The translations under genes were made by a program, and so were the position numbers. Shown here in pieces: positions 30,001 to 39,075 of a stretch of 64,000 nt of DNA. The DNA lies in assembly GCF_002688565.1 (NCBI RefSeq), contig NZ_CP024011.1:2728001-2792000 (forward strand), given 5' to 3'. Every line of letters begins with the position of its first letter. The stretch's first letter is position 1. Below the pieces are notes generated by a model that was not told where the DNA came from, made no database searches, and was given only the letters and a program-made list of their open reading frames with translations. Origin of the DNA: Acinetobacter sp. LoGeW2-3 (GTDB taxonomy: Bacteria > Pseudomonadota > Gammaproteobacteria > Pseudomonadales > Moraxellaceae).

Positions 30001-30937
30001 CTATATTAAGTTATTGGTAAAAAGCATATTAATATACATCAATTGTTCAGGAACAGAATTTCTTGATACTTCTGGATGTGCTGTAATCATATCATCCTTT
30101 AAATTTATAATATTAACTTTATTATTTAATCTCATGACTTGATTATAATTAAATACAACATTTTCAGAACAAATAATATATTTTATTGAATTTCCACATA
30201 CTTTAAGTTGCTTATTAATTTGTTCTACGACATCCTCTTTTCTTAAATCTTTAAGAAAGTGTAAGTCATTTTTAGCATTATATTCTCCTAAATGAAGAAT
30301 AGGATCTACAGCCAAAGTTTTATAATCTAAAGCAGATCCATGTAACAAAGCTCCTGTTCCACCTTTTGATGCCCCATATAGAACAACATCTCTTTTATTT
30401 ATTGTTAATTTTTCCACCACATTATCTATCTCTTTTTGTATATTTTTTTCGAAGTTTGAATAATTAATAGTATTCGTATAATGAGATCCATGAGAACAAT
30501 TAATATCCATTATTCGCATTATATATACGTTTTTAACTAGACTTTTTTGAATGCCATCAAAAAATTTAGGAAACATTCTATTTGAAATAATATGATTATC
30601 AAAATTTTCTTTATTAGGCATACAGGTAAACAAAACTAATAATCTTTTAGGTACATGATTATTAATCTTTCTACCCTGCGGTGTTTCTAAAGTATAAATG
30701 ATACCATTAGAATAAATTAAATCTTTCCTTTTAAATAATTCAATAGCATTTTCCCTTTTATAAAATCTAGAAATTCCATTTTCATGAAAATAATGGATAT
30801 AGTCATTTTTCAATAATTTTTTATATTTCTTTATCTCTCCTAGCCAATTGAATAAAATTCAAAGTTGATTTAGTTTCAATTAAAATTTTTTTTTGGTTGT
30901 CCAAATTAATATCATCATTAATATTGAAAACTTTCAT
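30001..30937 (-). pseudogene. XcbB/CpsF-like capsular polysaccharide protein, apparent frameshift near the N-terminus
   Basis: The main frame (30001-30813) encodes 270 residues resembling XcbB/CpsF-type capsule biosynthesis proteins, with an alpha/beta-hydrolase-like elbow GASKGGTGAL. It opens only at a TTG with no ribosome-binding site. Upstream, an ATG at 30937 with a good AAGGAAGG site starts a 38-codon frame (MKVFNINDDIN...) that stops at 30821. The main frame is also open up to a TGA at 30859-30861 and reads LGEIKKYKKLL, so a single-base indel between about 30824 and 30858 would join the two into a protein of about 310 residues. The gene is markedly AT-rich compared with its neighbours, which suggests acquisition by transfer. 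No other capsule genes are adjacent. Confidence 0.62.
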
Positions 30938-31011
30938 CAACCTTCCTTTAATTAAAATAATATAAATTATAAATTATTTTTAAAAAAAATAAATATTTAT
31001 TTTATTATAGT

Positions 31012-31380
31012 TTAAGATTTACAAAATACTGTTAGGTTCATACCGGAACTGTTCATGCTCTGATTTTGACGATCTAAATAGGTCTGGGCAATCATCGCCA
31101 TCATGGAAGCCATATTCAATTGGCTATTTTCCTGAGAGGCTTTCAAAATATTCTGATAGGCCTGAATCCGATCACATAATGCCTGATGCTCAGTGCTGAT
31201 ACTTGGCTTATCTTGTGCAGTATGTGGTTCATCCAAAATGGCTTTGGTTTTATTCACAACACTTGTTTGCTCAGCAATAAACTGATCATATTGCTCTTGG
31301 GTCATCGTCTCGGCCACGGCATAATTTGAGATAAATACACCGTTGAGTCCAAGCAAGATAGCAAAAGCTAAGCGGTTCAT
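31012..31380 (-). CDS. Predicted periplasmic protein of unknown function
   Basis: A 122-residue protein with a signal peptide (MNRLAFAILLGLNGVFISN, cleavage near AVAE) and a mature helical, Gln/Met-rich domain with two cysteines (ALCDRIQ and the final VFCKS) that could form a disulfide. I choose the ATG at 31380 because it overlaps the upstream stop in ATGA and starts the signal peptide exactly. It is co-transcribed with the Imm33-like gene. Function unknown. Confidence 0.75.
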   Translation of the reverse strand: MNRLAFAILLGLNGVFISNYAVAETMTQEQYDQFIAEQTSVVNKTKAILDEPHTAQDKPSISTEHQALCDRIQAYQNILKASQENSQLNMASMMAMIAQTYLDRQNQSMNSSGMNLTVFCKS

Positions 31381-31745
31381 TCCTGACCTTCTTTCCATAC
31401 ATCTTCATAATCATCAGCATCAATCATAAAGCGATAGCCTTGATCCAATGCCAGATATGGAAGAACGTCTGGAGCAATATCCTGTAATTCACGTACAGTC
31501 ATAATTTCAAAGTCAGCATCGCTTGAAACTTCTTCGCCACCATAGATATACCAGCTCACTTTTGTTGCTACATCTGGAGTTTTACGAATGCCAACAATCG
31601 GATCTTGATTCAGGGTATGGACTGCTACGGCAATGACATCATCCCCACTCACCTCTACATATGCAGAACCGACTTCTTCACATAACAATTTCTGTTCGGC
31701 AATCAGCTCTTGAAGGGGTGAAAGTTTCTGGGTGTTCTTTGACAT
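31377..31745 (-). CDS. Imm33/DUF2185-like protein
   Basis: A 122-residue acidic cytosolic protein. The segment WYIYGGEEVSSDADFE followed by MTVRELQDIAPDVLPYLAL and ending YEDVWKEG resembles DUF2185/Imm33 domains, a family predicted to include toxin immunity proteins. No toxin gene is adjacent, so an immunity role is only suggested. It begins ATG 31745 and overlaps the next gene by 4 bp. It could equally be a housekeeping protein with this fold. Confidence 0.68.
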   Translation of the reverse strand: MSKNTQKLSPLQELIAEQKLLCEEVGSAYVEVSGDDVIAVAVHTLNQDPIVGIRKTPDVATKVSWYIYGGEEVSSDADFEIMTVRELQDIAPDVLPYLALDQGYRFMIDADDYEDVWKEGQE

Positions 31746-31871
31746 GGCGCCATTTCTCTTAGATTTAATGCGCCCTAAGTGTAGCCTAATTTTTATTATT
31801 AGGAATGTGCTTTTATCGCCTATTGCATGACATCTGCCTATAAGAATTTAGACAGATGTCGGTTTTTCAAA

Positions 31872-32474
31872 TTATTGAAATACTTTGAAACGCTCTTGAT
31901 CCGCAATAAAGTCTTTGGCACGCGCCTCGCCTTCAACTGAACCAAATACCAGTTGTGCTCTTAGTTTCCAGTTAGCGGGAATGTCCCATTCTGCATGAAC
32001 CTGTTCATCTACAATCGGGTTGTAATGCTGCAAAGATGCACCTAAACCTTCTGTATGCAGTGCTGTCCATGTCGCAAACTGTGCCATAGCAGTAGAATGC
32101 TCTGCCCAGATCGGGAAGTTTTCTGTATAAGATGGGAACTGATCTTGTAGACCTTTTACTACATTTTGGTCTTCGAAGAATAAAACTGTACCTAAACCTG
32201 CAGCAAAGGTACCCATTTTCGCTGTGGTTTTTGCAGCACCTTCTTCATCTTTGGCATAACTTTTTAATTTGTCTGCCACAAAACCCCAAAATTTCTCATG
32301 TTCACCATTGAACAGGATTACAGCGCGGGAAGATTGTGAGTTAAATGATGATGGGCTTTGTTTAACAGCAGTTTGAATCAAATCAGTTAAGAATTCAGGA
32401 GATTGTGTGACATTCTTGCCAATCGCGTAGATCGTACGGCGTTTTGTAATTAAATCTAAAAACTGATTCGACAT
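31872..32474 (-). CDS. Nitroreductase family protein (Frm2/Hbn1-like)
   Basis: A 200-residue FMN-binding nitroreductase. The N-terminal RRTIYAIGKNV and SPSSFNSQSSRAVILF motifs contact FMN and the C-terminal VFGSVEGEARAKDF matches the Frm2/Hbn1/YdgI subgroup. It probably reduces nitro compounds or quinones with NAD(P)H. It is a single gene with its own promoter region at 32475-32550. Confidence 0.9.
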   Translation of the reverse strand: MSNQFLDLITKRRTIYAIGKNVTQSPEFLTDLIQTAVKQSPSSFNSQSSRAVILFNGEHEKFWGFVADKLKSYAKDEEGAAKTTAKMGTFAAGLGTVLFFEDQNVVKGLQDQFPSYTENFPIWAEHSTAMAQFATWTALHTEGLGASLQHYNPIVDEQVHAEWDIPANWKLRAQLVFGSVEGEARAKDFIADQERFKVFQ

Positions 32475-32893
32475 TCTTGAAAATCCTTTGATATATCTTC
32501 GGGAAAATTGGAACCTTCACTTATTTTTATGAAGGAAATCTAATGAATAATAATTCTATGATTCATTTACTCATCAGTACTGATAGCTTAAGAAAATATA
32601 GCCAGAATAGCTATATTATTAAATTAATATCTTTATATATTCTTATGATAAAGAATAGATTTTTAATTTATTTTTTATCAGATGATAAAATACATGCCCT
32701 TTTACGAGCCATTTTCTGTTTTAAAATAAGTCATCTTGTTCAATGATGTAGCAGAATTATTTTTGAATGAAAAATAGAAGGATTTGCTTAGGCTATTTAT
32801 AGTAATTGAACGAAATAAAAAGGTTTTTGGAAACTAAATAAATTCATCCCCCAAATATGGAGGATGATATTGAAGGAATCAGTTCAAATTTGC
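32475..32893. other. AT-rich intergenic stretch with one doubtful small ORF
   Basis: About 420 bp separate the nitroreductase start from the stop of the next minus-strand gene. An ORF at 32543-32746 (+, 67 residues, hydrophobic middle) is preceded by AAGGAAA four bases before ATG, so a small membrane protein cannot be excluded, but base composition is unlike the neighbouring genes. Nothing else is visible. Confidence 0.3.
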
Positions 32894-33385
32894 TTAAAAT
32901 TTGGAATTTAGGACTTGAGCAGAGACTTTATTTTTCCAAAGCTCACGTAATACTGGCAGATAGAACTTCTCACCCAGTTCTACCAGTTCAGCATCAATCA
33001 GACCATGGATATCATGCATGAACAGATAATCTAGCTCTACAGTAGTGAGCTTCATATGCTTTTTCTGATATTCCTTACGCTTCTGTTGTGCCTGTTTAAC
33101 AAGCTGATCTGCGAAGGCTTTATCTTTGAACTGGCTAATTGCATTAAGACGCAGTTCAATGATTCCCCAACCCGCCAAGAACATCTGGAACGTTTCAAAA
33201 TCATTGGTAGTGGATTCCCATGACATTTCATCCAGATTTTCATTTTCAGGCAAAACTGGTAATAGTAGTTCCATCACGCTTGGGAAAATCTTCTTGAAGT
33301 TCAGAATAAATTTAACAGGATGCTCACCTGGATAATCCTTGAATTGCACCTTCTTTTGAACATCTGTTAAATAAATATCGAGCAT
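32894..33385 (-). CDS. Hypothetical cytosolic protein
   Basis: A 163-residue protein from ATG 33385 (MLDIYLTDVQKKVQF), preceded by TAGGAAA; a longer frame from 33433 has a weaker start. It is helical, with many aromatic and acidic residues (NENLDEMSWESTTNDF, FLAGWGIIELRLNAI). I do not recognise a family motif. It stands alone, apparently monocistronic. Confidence 0.7.
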   Translation of the reverse strand: MLDIYLTDVQKKVQFKDYPGEHPVKFILNFKKIFPSVMELLLPVLPENENLDEMSWESTTNDFETFQMFLAGWGIIELRLNAISQFKDKAFADQLVKQAQQKRKEYQKKHMKLTTVELDYLFMHDIHGLIDAELVELGEKFYLPVLRELWKNKVSAQVLNSKF

Positions 33386-33631
33386 TGAAAATTTTCCTAA
33401 ATAGGTTACTGTTTTACATAGACTTATTTTCATCTAGCAAAACTTTTGCAATAGAAATGCAAAACGGTCTTAAAAAGCGAAATGCATTTTAGCAATTATA
33501 ACGTCTTATTCAATGCTATGCAGGCAATGAATCAACCTGCGAAAGGCTTTAGGTTTAAAAATCTTCAATTAGGAATGTCTAACTTTATGACATTAACGCG
33601 AATTGATTTAAGTGGTCATAAAAACTGCGTA

Positions 33632-33659
33632 ATAAAAAAGCCCACTCATCGAGCAGGCT
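33632..33659 (-). terminator. Terminator of the small CxxC protein gene
   Basis: Minus-strand stem AGCCTGCTC / GAGTGGGCT (two G-U pairs) is followed by TTTTTTATT, 17 bp after the stop at 33677. Confidence 0.8.
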
Positions 33660-33676
33660 CTATAAAATTATATAAG

Positions 33677-33850
33677 TTAATCAATCTCACCAGCTTTGCC
33701 AGATCCTAAACATTCTGCACACTGTTTGCCATCTCCAGAATCATAGCCAGTGCCACTACAAGTGGTACAATTTTTCGCTTCAGAATCTGGATAAAGATCA
33801 TTATCTTGATATGGTTCTTCTAGATCAAAATCATCATCAAAATCGGCCAT
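33677..33850 (-). CDS. Small acidic protein with CxxCxGxG zinc-finger-like repeats
   Basis: A 57-residue protein, MADFDDDFDLEEPYQ at the start. It has two cysteine pairs, CTTCSGTG and CAECLGSG, resembling one DnaJ-type zinc-binding hairpin. The first half is strongly acidic. A clear GAGGTAAG site lies 5 bp before ATG 33850 and a terminator follows the stop, so it is a genuine short gene. It may bind zinc or act as a small chaperone-like or RNA-associated factor; this is inference. Confidence 0.85.
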   Translation of the reverse strand: MADFDDDFDLEEPYQDNDLYPDSEAKNCTTCSGTGYDSGDGKQCAECLGSGKAGEID

Positions 33851-34043
33851 TGCCCTTACCTCATTCTTCTAGTTATCAGGGAATTTATATTAGTAATCTG
33901 ACCCTCGGTATGTGTCAAAACTTGGACGATAGATGGTATATGCCATCTCATAAATAATTAATCTATGAACATCATATTTTTTATAAAAACATAGAATTAG
34001 AAGTATTGTTTAAATTTGTATGAATCGCACTTAGATAAAAGAT

Positions 34044-34065
34044 AAAGCCCTCATATGAGGGCTTT
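34044..34065 (-). terminator. Terminator downstream of fumC
   Basis: A perfect palindrome AAAGCCCTCA-TATGAGGGCTTT lies 23 bp beyond the fumC stop; the T-rich tail on the minus strand is short. Confidence 0.7.
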
Positions 34066-34087
34066 TAGATTCCAAGTATTAGAAGGC

Positions 34088-35482
34088 TTATTTCACATTC
34101 GGTGAAACCATATTTTCAGGTCGTACCACTTCATCAAACTGCTCTGCTGTTACTAAGCCTAGTTCAACTGCAACCTGTTTCAACGTCTTATTTTCCTTAT
34201 ATGCTGTCTTGGCAACTTTGGCTGCATTCTCATAACCAATGACCGGATTCAATGCAGTCACGAGCATTAATGAATCATGCAGGAAATGTTCGATCTTGTC
34301 GCGGTTAGGTTCAATACCGACGGCACAGTTATCGTTAAAGCTGTTACATGCATCTCCAAGCAGCTGGATTGATTGCAACAAATTAAAAGCAATCACTGGC
34401 ATAAACACATTCAACTCAAAGTTACCTGAAGCACCCGCAACATTGATTGTCGTGTCATTACCCAGAACTTGTGCTACGACCATGGTCATCGCTTCACTCT
34501 GCGTTGGATTGACCTTACCTGGCATGATGCTTGAACCTGGTTCATTTTCAGGAATACGTAGCTCTCCGAAACCACAACGTGGGCCGCTAGCTAACCAGCG
34601 AATATCATTGGCAATCTTATTCAGGCTCACTGCCAAAGTTTTTAATGCGCCAGAGGCAAATACTGCTGCATCACGCCCTGCCAAGGCTTCAAACTTGTTT
34701 GGTGCAGTGACAAAAGGAAGTCCTGTTAATTTTGCCAAAGTTTGTGCTGCGTTTACTGCATAGTCTGGATGCGCATTTAAACCTGTACCTACGGCGGTAC
34801 CACCTAAAGGTAGTTCATATAAGCCATGGAGTGCCTGTTCGAGTCTTAATAAGCCATGATCTAGTTGCGACACATAGCCACTAAATTCTTGCCCCAATGT
34901 CAACGGCGTAGCATCCTGTAAATGGGTTCGGCCAATTTTGACAATATCGGAGAATTCCTGAGATTTGGCATGTAAGGTGTCACGCAGTTTTTTTACTGCG
35001 GGAATTAGCAATTCACTAATTTGCAGACTTGCCGCTACATGAATTGCAGTTGGAAATGAATCATTTGTCGATTGAGCACGATTAACATGATCATTCGGAT
35101 GCACCGGTTTTTGCGAACCCAAAGGATTTCCTAAATTTTGGTTGGCAATATTGGCAATCACTTCATTACAGTTCATATTGCTCTGTGTACCAGAACCTGT
35201 TTGCCATACCACCAGTGGGAACTGGCTATCCCATTTCCCTGCAATCACTTCTTCTGCTGCTGAAACGATATAACCTGAAAGTTCATGTGGAATCTGATTC
35301 AATTCAGCATTGGTGAGCGCTGCTGCCTTTTTTACTAGCCCCATGGCACGAATCATTGGACGTGGCAGGCGTTCATTGCCAATTTTAAAGTTTTGCAAAC
35401 TACGCTGAGTTTGTGCTCCCCATAGTGCTTCACTCGGTACAGCTACTTCCCCCATGGTATCGTGTTCAATACGTGTTTGCAT
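34088..35482 (-). CDS. fumC: Fumarate hydratase, class II
   Basis: A 464-residue class II fumarase that interconverts fumarate and malate in the TCA cycle. The superfamily signature [15 protein letters not shown], with the catalytic Ser, is present, as are [17 protein letters not shown] and [17 protein letters not shown]. Class II fumarases lack an iron-sulfur cluster and are often induced when iron is scarce. A perfect Fur box lies 69 bp upstream of its ATG, which agrees with that. It has a terminator of its own. Confidence 0.96.
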   Translation of the reverse strand: MQTRIEHDTMGEVAVPSEALWGAQTQRSLQNFKIGNERLPRPMIRAMGLVKKAAALTNAELNQIPHELSGYIVSAAEEVIAGKWDSQFPLVVWQTGSGTQSNMNCNEVIANIANQNLGNPLGSQKPVHPNDHVNRAQSTNDSFPTAIHVAASLQISELLIPAVKKLRDTLHAKSQEFSDIVKIGRTHLQDATPLTLGQEFSGYVSQLDHGLLRLEQALHGLYELPLGGTAVGTGLNAHPDYAVNAAQTLAKLTGLPFVTAPNKFEALAGRDAAVFASGALKTLAVSLNKIANDIRWLASGPRCGFGELRIPENEPGSSIMPGKVNPTQSEAMTMVVAQVLGNDTTINVAGASGNFELNVFMPVIAFNLLQSIQLLGDACNSFNDNCAVGIEPNRDKIEHFLHDSLMLVTALNPVIGYENAAKVAKTAYKENKTLKQVAVELGLVTAEQFDEVVRPENMVSPNVK

Positions 35483-35550
35483 ATCTAGCCTCTTTATAAA
35501 GTCTTGGTATTTCCTTGTTTCATCTTAAGTAAAATGAAACACCATGTAAA

Positions 35551-35565
35551 TGATAATTATTATCA
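35551..35565. promoter_or_regulatory. Fur box upstream of fumC
   Basis: The sequence TGATAAT-T-ATTATCA is a perfect 7-1-7 Fur inverted repeat. It lies between the fumC start (35482) and the end of the upstream galE-like gene, so it should repress fumC with iron-loaded Fur and release it on iron limitation. Confidence 0.85.
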
Positions 35566-35590
35566 ATAATTAAGTTGATGCTAATCGGTA

Positions 35591-36598
35591 CTATTGCCCG
35601 CGTAAAGTGTTCTGGTAAAAACGCCACTCATCTTCAAGCATTTGCCGAATCGAGCGCTGTGGTTGCCAGTTCAAAGTATTTTTGGCCTTTTCGGCATTAG
35701 AGCCGACCTGATCTAATTCCGGATTGGTGTTATATAAGGCTTCTTCCGTCTTGATCGTGATTTGTGCCACTTCACCAATTTCATCCAGTAATTTCTGAAT
35801 TGAAATCAATTCACCGGCAATATTAAAGGCTTCACAGGCAAAACTTTGCGTACTTAGCCATTGCAGGCTTTTAATAACCGCATCACAACAATCTAGTACA
35901 TGCAGAAAACTGCGTTCTACAGTTTTATCTTCAGTATTCGCCTGTTTACGCAGTTCAATACTTTCCCGTTGTAAGGCCCCAACTTGCATGGCCAAAGGCA
36001 CAATATTTTTTGGCAACGGCGGAACAAACTCCCCCAGTACACCATGCTCAAAAGCACCAGAGATATTACATAGCCTTAAAATGGCAATTTTCCATTCATT
36101 ATCAGTACGTGCAGTATCACGGATGATTTCTTCTACCATCTGCTGCGACTTAATATATGGATTTGGATAACTGAAATTAAAAGGCGTGTCTTCGGTAAGA
36201 TCTGGACTAGATTGCCCATATACCGCCAAGCTAGATAGATGCACCAGAGTACGAACGCCAGTCCGCTGCATGGCACGTAACAGGCTCATAATACAGCTGA
36301 CATTATCATTGTAATATTCCAGCGGTTTTAGCACCGATTCTTCTAAGGATTTAAAGCTCGCAGTATGCACGACGGCGTCAATCGAATGCTGCTCAAAAAC
36401 TTTGTTTAAAGCCGGTGTATTACGAATATCAATTTTGACAAAAGGCACAAACATGCCAGAAATAAATTCTAGACGTTCTAAAGTTTGCAGGCTGGCATTG
36501 GCCAAATTATCGACCACAATGACCTCTTGCCCTTGTGCGAGCAGACTTAAAGCAATATGAGAGCCTATAAAGCCTAAACCACCGGTTACCAAAATCAT
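35591..36598 (-). CDS. NAD-dependent epimerase/dehydratase, GalE-like, with altered active site
   Basis: A 335-residue extended SDR protein. The N-terminal NAD site TGGLGFIGSHIA and the region HLSSLAVYGQSSP match UDP-glucose 4-epimerases. The YxxxK catalytic motif reads Tyr-Ile-Lys-Ser-Gln (NPYIKSQQMVEE): the Lys expected four residues after Tyr is Gln, although a Lys occurs at +2. This may reduce epimerase activity or reflect a different reaction. It is alone, convergent with nothing, and divergent from tusD. It ends 108 bp before fumC. Confidence 0.85.
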   Translation of the reverse strand: MILVTGGLGFIGSHIALSLLAQGQEVIVVDNLANASLQTLERLEFISGMFVPFVKIDIRNTPALNKVFEQHSIDAVVHTASFKSLEESVLKPLEYYNDNVSCIMSLLRAMQRTGVRTLVHLSSLAVYGQSSPDLTEDTPFNFSYPNPYIKSQQMVEEIIRDTARTDNEWKIAILRLCNISGAFEHGVLGEFVPPLPKNIVPLAMQVGALQRESIELRKQANTEDKTVERSFLHVLDCCDAVIKSLQWLSTQSFACEAFNIAGELISIQKLLDEIGEVAQITIKTEEALYNTNPELDQVGSNAEKAKNTLNWQPQRSIRQMLEDEWRFYQNTLRGQ

Positions 36599-36666
36599 TG
36601 TATACTACCTTTTTATTATGTAGCCCAGATCAACTGCTTAGGTTGATCAAGCCTGTAGTGAATTTC

Positions 36667-37035
36667 ATGAGCACCTTAATTCTTATTACCTCCACACCGA
36701 CATCGATACATGCCTGGCATGCCTTGGGACTGGTCAAAGCATTACATCACAAACAGGAAGACTTTCGAGTTTTCTTCTATCAGGACGGTGTGTCGGTTGC
36801 CAACGCTTTGCAATGGGTACCAGATGACCAGCGTCACCTGACCCGTGAATGGCAGTCTTTGCAAATACGTCTGCCTGTGTGTGTGAGTGCGGCCTTAGCG
36901 CGTGGCATTACAGATCAGGAAAATGCTCAACGTCACAATATTCAACAACATAATCTTGCAGATCAGTTCGAATTGGTCGGATTGGGCGAACTCGCTGATG
37001 CTGTTCAGTCTGCACATCGTCTGCTTCAATTCTAA
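36667..37035 (+). CDS. tusD: TusD, sulfur relay protein
   Basis: A 122-residue DsrE-family protein from ATG 36667 (the open frame begins at 36598). The conserved Cys that carries persulfide is in LPVCVSAALARG. TusD joins TusB and TusC in the hexamer that passes sulfur from TusA to TusE for 2-thiouridine synthesis on tRNA. It is the first gene of a tusDCBE operon. Confidence 0.9.
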   Translation: MSTLILITSTPTSIHAWHALGLVKALHHKQEDFRVFFYQDGVSVANALQWVPDDQRHLTREWQSLQIRLPVCVSAALARGITDQENAQRHNIQQHNLADQFELVGLGELADAVQSAHRLLQF

Positions 37036-37079
37036 TCGGTCTATTTTTTGGGATATGTTGCTTTTAAAAGGTATATTGT

Positions 37080-37430
37080 GTGAAATCTGTACTCGTTATA
37101 TTAACTCAATCGAATCTGAATTCCTTGCAGGTTCATGAAAGTCTCTCTGCGACAATGGTCCTTGCTACTTTTGGTTCAGAAGTTAAAGTCTTGCTACAAG
37201 GTGCTGCCTTAAGCTTATTACGCTCAGACCTACAATTTGAACAGCTCAAACATGCTTTTAAGATTGCTTCTAATATGGTCGATAGTTTCGAGTTTTATGA
37301 TCTGACGCCAATTTTGGTGGAAAGCAAAGATCAGAACTCGGCTTTTGTGCAAAATACTGAACAAGAAGTTGAATTTGTCGAATTAAATCCTGCCTTTATC
37401 CAAGGCTTCGATCATGTGCTGTACTGGTAA
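37080..37430 (+). CDS. tusC: TusC, sulfur relay protein
   Basis: A 116-residue DsrF-family protein with a GTG start. The pattern ESLSATMVLATFGSEVKVLLQGAAL is typical of TusC, which lacks a catalytic Cys. It lies 44 bp after tusD and 11 bp before the tusB start. Confidence 0.85.
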   Translation: MKSVLVILTQSNLNSLQVHESLSATMVLATFGSEVKVLLQGAALSLLRSDLQFEQLKHAFKIASNMVDSFEFYDLTPILVESKDQNSAFVQNTEQEVEFVELNPAFIQGFDHVLYW

Positions 37431-37441
37431 GGTTGTCCATC

Positions 37442-37726
37442 ATGTCTGATAAAACTCTTTATATGATTCAAGCCAACTATGCTGCTACGGCACAGATCCT
37501 TGAACAATTGTCCCAGCTTTATACTGAAAATGATCAGGTGATTTTGATGGGTGATGCAATATTGTCTGTTGAGCATCCTTTTATTCAGCAGCTGCAAGAG
37601 ATTTATATTCTGGAAAATGAAGCTGAGTTATTGCTTCAGCCAGAAATTGAAAACTTGAAAATCATTAACTATGCCGAATTTGCAGAGCTATGCCTTAGCT
37701 TTAGCCGCTGCATTTCTATGAAGTAA
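37442..37726 (+). CDS. tusB: TusB-like sulfur relay protein
   Basis: A 94-residue DsrH-family protein from ATG 37442 (a TTG at 37433 is also in frame). The HPFIQQLQEIYILENEAEL region fits the small TusB subunit of the TusBCD complex. Divergent family, so assignment leans on position in the operon. Confidence 0.8.
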   Translation: MSDKTLYMIQANYAATAQILEQLSQLYTENDQVILMGDAILSVEHPFIQQLQEIYILENEAELLLQPEIENLKIINYAEFAELCLSFSRCISMK

Positions 37727-37742
37727 TACATACGGATCTATC

Positions 37743-38054
37743 ATGAATCTAGAGTTAGACCAAGATGGTCATTTGGTCGATTACACCATCTGGAATGAAG
37801 ACGTTGCACAAGTACTTGCGAACAGCCTGGAGTTACAACTTACTCCTTGGCATTTTGAGGTTTTACAAGCAGTCCGTCAGTTTTATCAGCAGTTTGGTCA
37901 TTCCCCGGCAACTCGTCCTTTAATTAAATTCCTGATGAAAACTGTAGGGCCCGAGATCAATAATGCCGTGCTTCAAGAAAAATTTAATACAGGACTAGTA
38001 GCGCGTCATCTTAGCCGTCTGGCAGGTATTCCTAAACCGCCGAACTGTCTTTAA
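37743..38054 (+). CDS. tusE: TusE/DsrC-like sulfur acceptor
   Basis: A 103-residue DsrC-family protein. The WHFEVLQAVRQFYQQFGHSPATRPL segment and the C-terminal penultimate Cys in PKPPNCL are diagnostic; that Cys receives sulfur from TusD. It follows tusB by 16 bp and is closed by a terminator. Confidence 0.92.
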   Translation: MNLELDQDGHLVDYTIWNEDVAQVLANSLELQLTPWHFEVLQAVRQFYQQFGHSPATRPLIKFLMKTVGPEINNAVLQEKFNTGLVARHLSRLAGIPKPPNCL

Positions 38055-38074
38055 TTTCGTGATAAATAAATGCG

Positions 38075-38118
38075 TAGTCAGGTTTCAGCGATTTAAACCT
38101 GACTGCATATTTTGTTTT
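38075..38118 (+). terminator. Terminator of the tusDCBE operon
   Basis: Stem AGTCAGGTTT / AAACCTGACT is followed by a T-rich tail (TATTTTGTTTT). Confidence 0.8.
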
Positions 38119-38325
38119 AATATCTTGGGAGTCGAAAAGAGCTAGGCTATAAGTTCTTATTAAGCAGATAAAACATCCTTCGCATCCAGATTATTTAAAT
38201 CACTAATGACCTAACGACCAGAAAGCCTTCTATAAGACAAATTCCATTCAACTCTAATCTATCTTTAGACCAAGCTCAGAAAAAACCTACTATTTCGTAG
38301 AATGCCAAACATCAATCTAGATGCT

Positions 38326-38802
38326 TTAAGCATAACGTGTTTTCAATTTTGCCGTTGCTCGTGTCAGTTCATGTTGATACTCAGGCAAGAAAGTCAGTAA
38401 CAGATCAATATTGGCCAGCGCTTCTTCCTGTTTAAGCGCATTATTTTCTAATAGATTTTGTTGTCTATTCAGAAATATCCTGAGCTGCAAATATTCAGGT
38501 TTTTGCCCATCCTGCATTGCAAATAACATATTGGCAAAATCTGTGACAAATTGATCACGCTGTTGATTCAGAGACTGAGATTGATTCCGTGCTGCTCCCC
38601 GACGCTGTACTGCCTGATTCAGATTTTCTGCCTGAGCGTCTAGAAGTGGCTTATGCGTATTCATCCCATAAAATGCCAACGCACTAGAATAGTTCAATGC
38701 CAATTCTTCACGATGTATTTCATGATGTACCTGATAGCCAATTAACCATAAGATCAAAAATAAAGCTACGGTACTCAGCAGGTAAACACCTTTTTCATTC
38801 AT
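38326..38802 (-). CDS. Hypothetical single-pass membrane protein
   Basis: A 158-residue protein from ATG 38802 (MNEKGVYLLSTVALFLILW); the frame extends further upstream but the membrane helix (about 6-24) marks a natural start. The rest is a helical, Gln/Leu-rich coiled-coil-like domain. No family is recognised. It may be inserted in the inner membrane with the helical domain outside. It stands between tusE and ybaK. Confidence 0.7.
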   Translation of the reverse strand: MNEKGVYLLSTVALFLILWLIGYQVHHEIHREELALNYSSALAFYGMNTHKPLLDAQAENLNQAVQRRGAARNQSQSLNQQRDQFVTDFANMLFAMQDGQKPEYLQLRIFLNRQQNLLENNALKQEEALANIDLLLTFLPEYQHELTRATAKLKTRYA

Positions 38803-39012
38803 CTGCCACCTCCAGGTTGAAACCGTACAGAAGTGGATCCCCAAATGATAGAAATGGACGAACGGCATTCAGTCGAATAACAATATTCATGAGCAATGCT
38901 CCAATTTATTTTTCTTTTAATTTCTTATTTTTATAGACAACTCATGGCTGCCTTTGCATTAAAACAATATACAAATGCAAAAATATTGTGTAGCGCTTTC
39001 CGACCAAAAGAA

Positions 39013-39034
39013 AACCCGAATTTTACGATTCGGG
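39013..39034 (-). terminator. Terminator of ybaK
   Basis: Stem CCCGAAT / ATTCGGG (39015-39034) is followed on the minus strand by TTTTCTTTT. Confidence 0.8.
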
Positions 39035-39075
39035 CTGAATTAAAATACTAATCAGTGTCTTTGTAATGTATCGAA

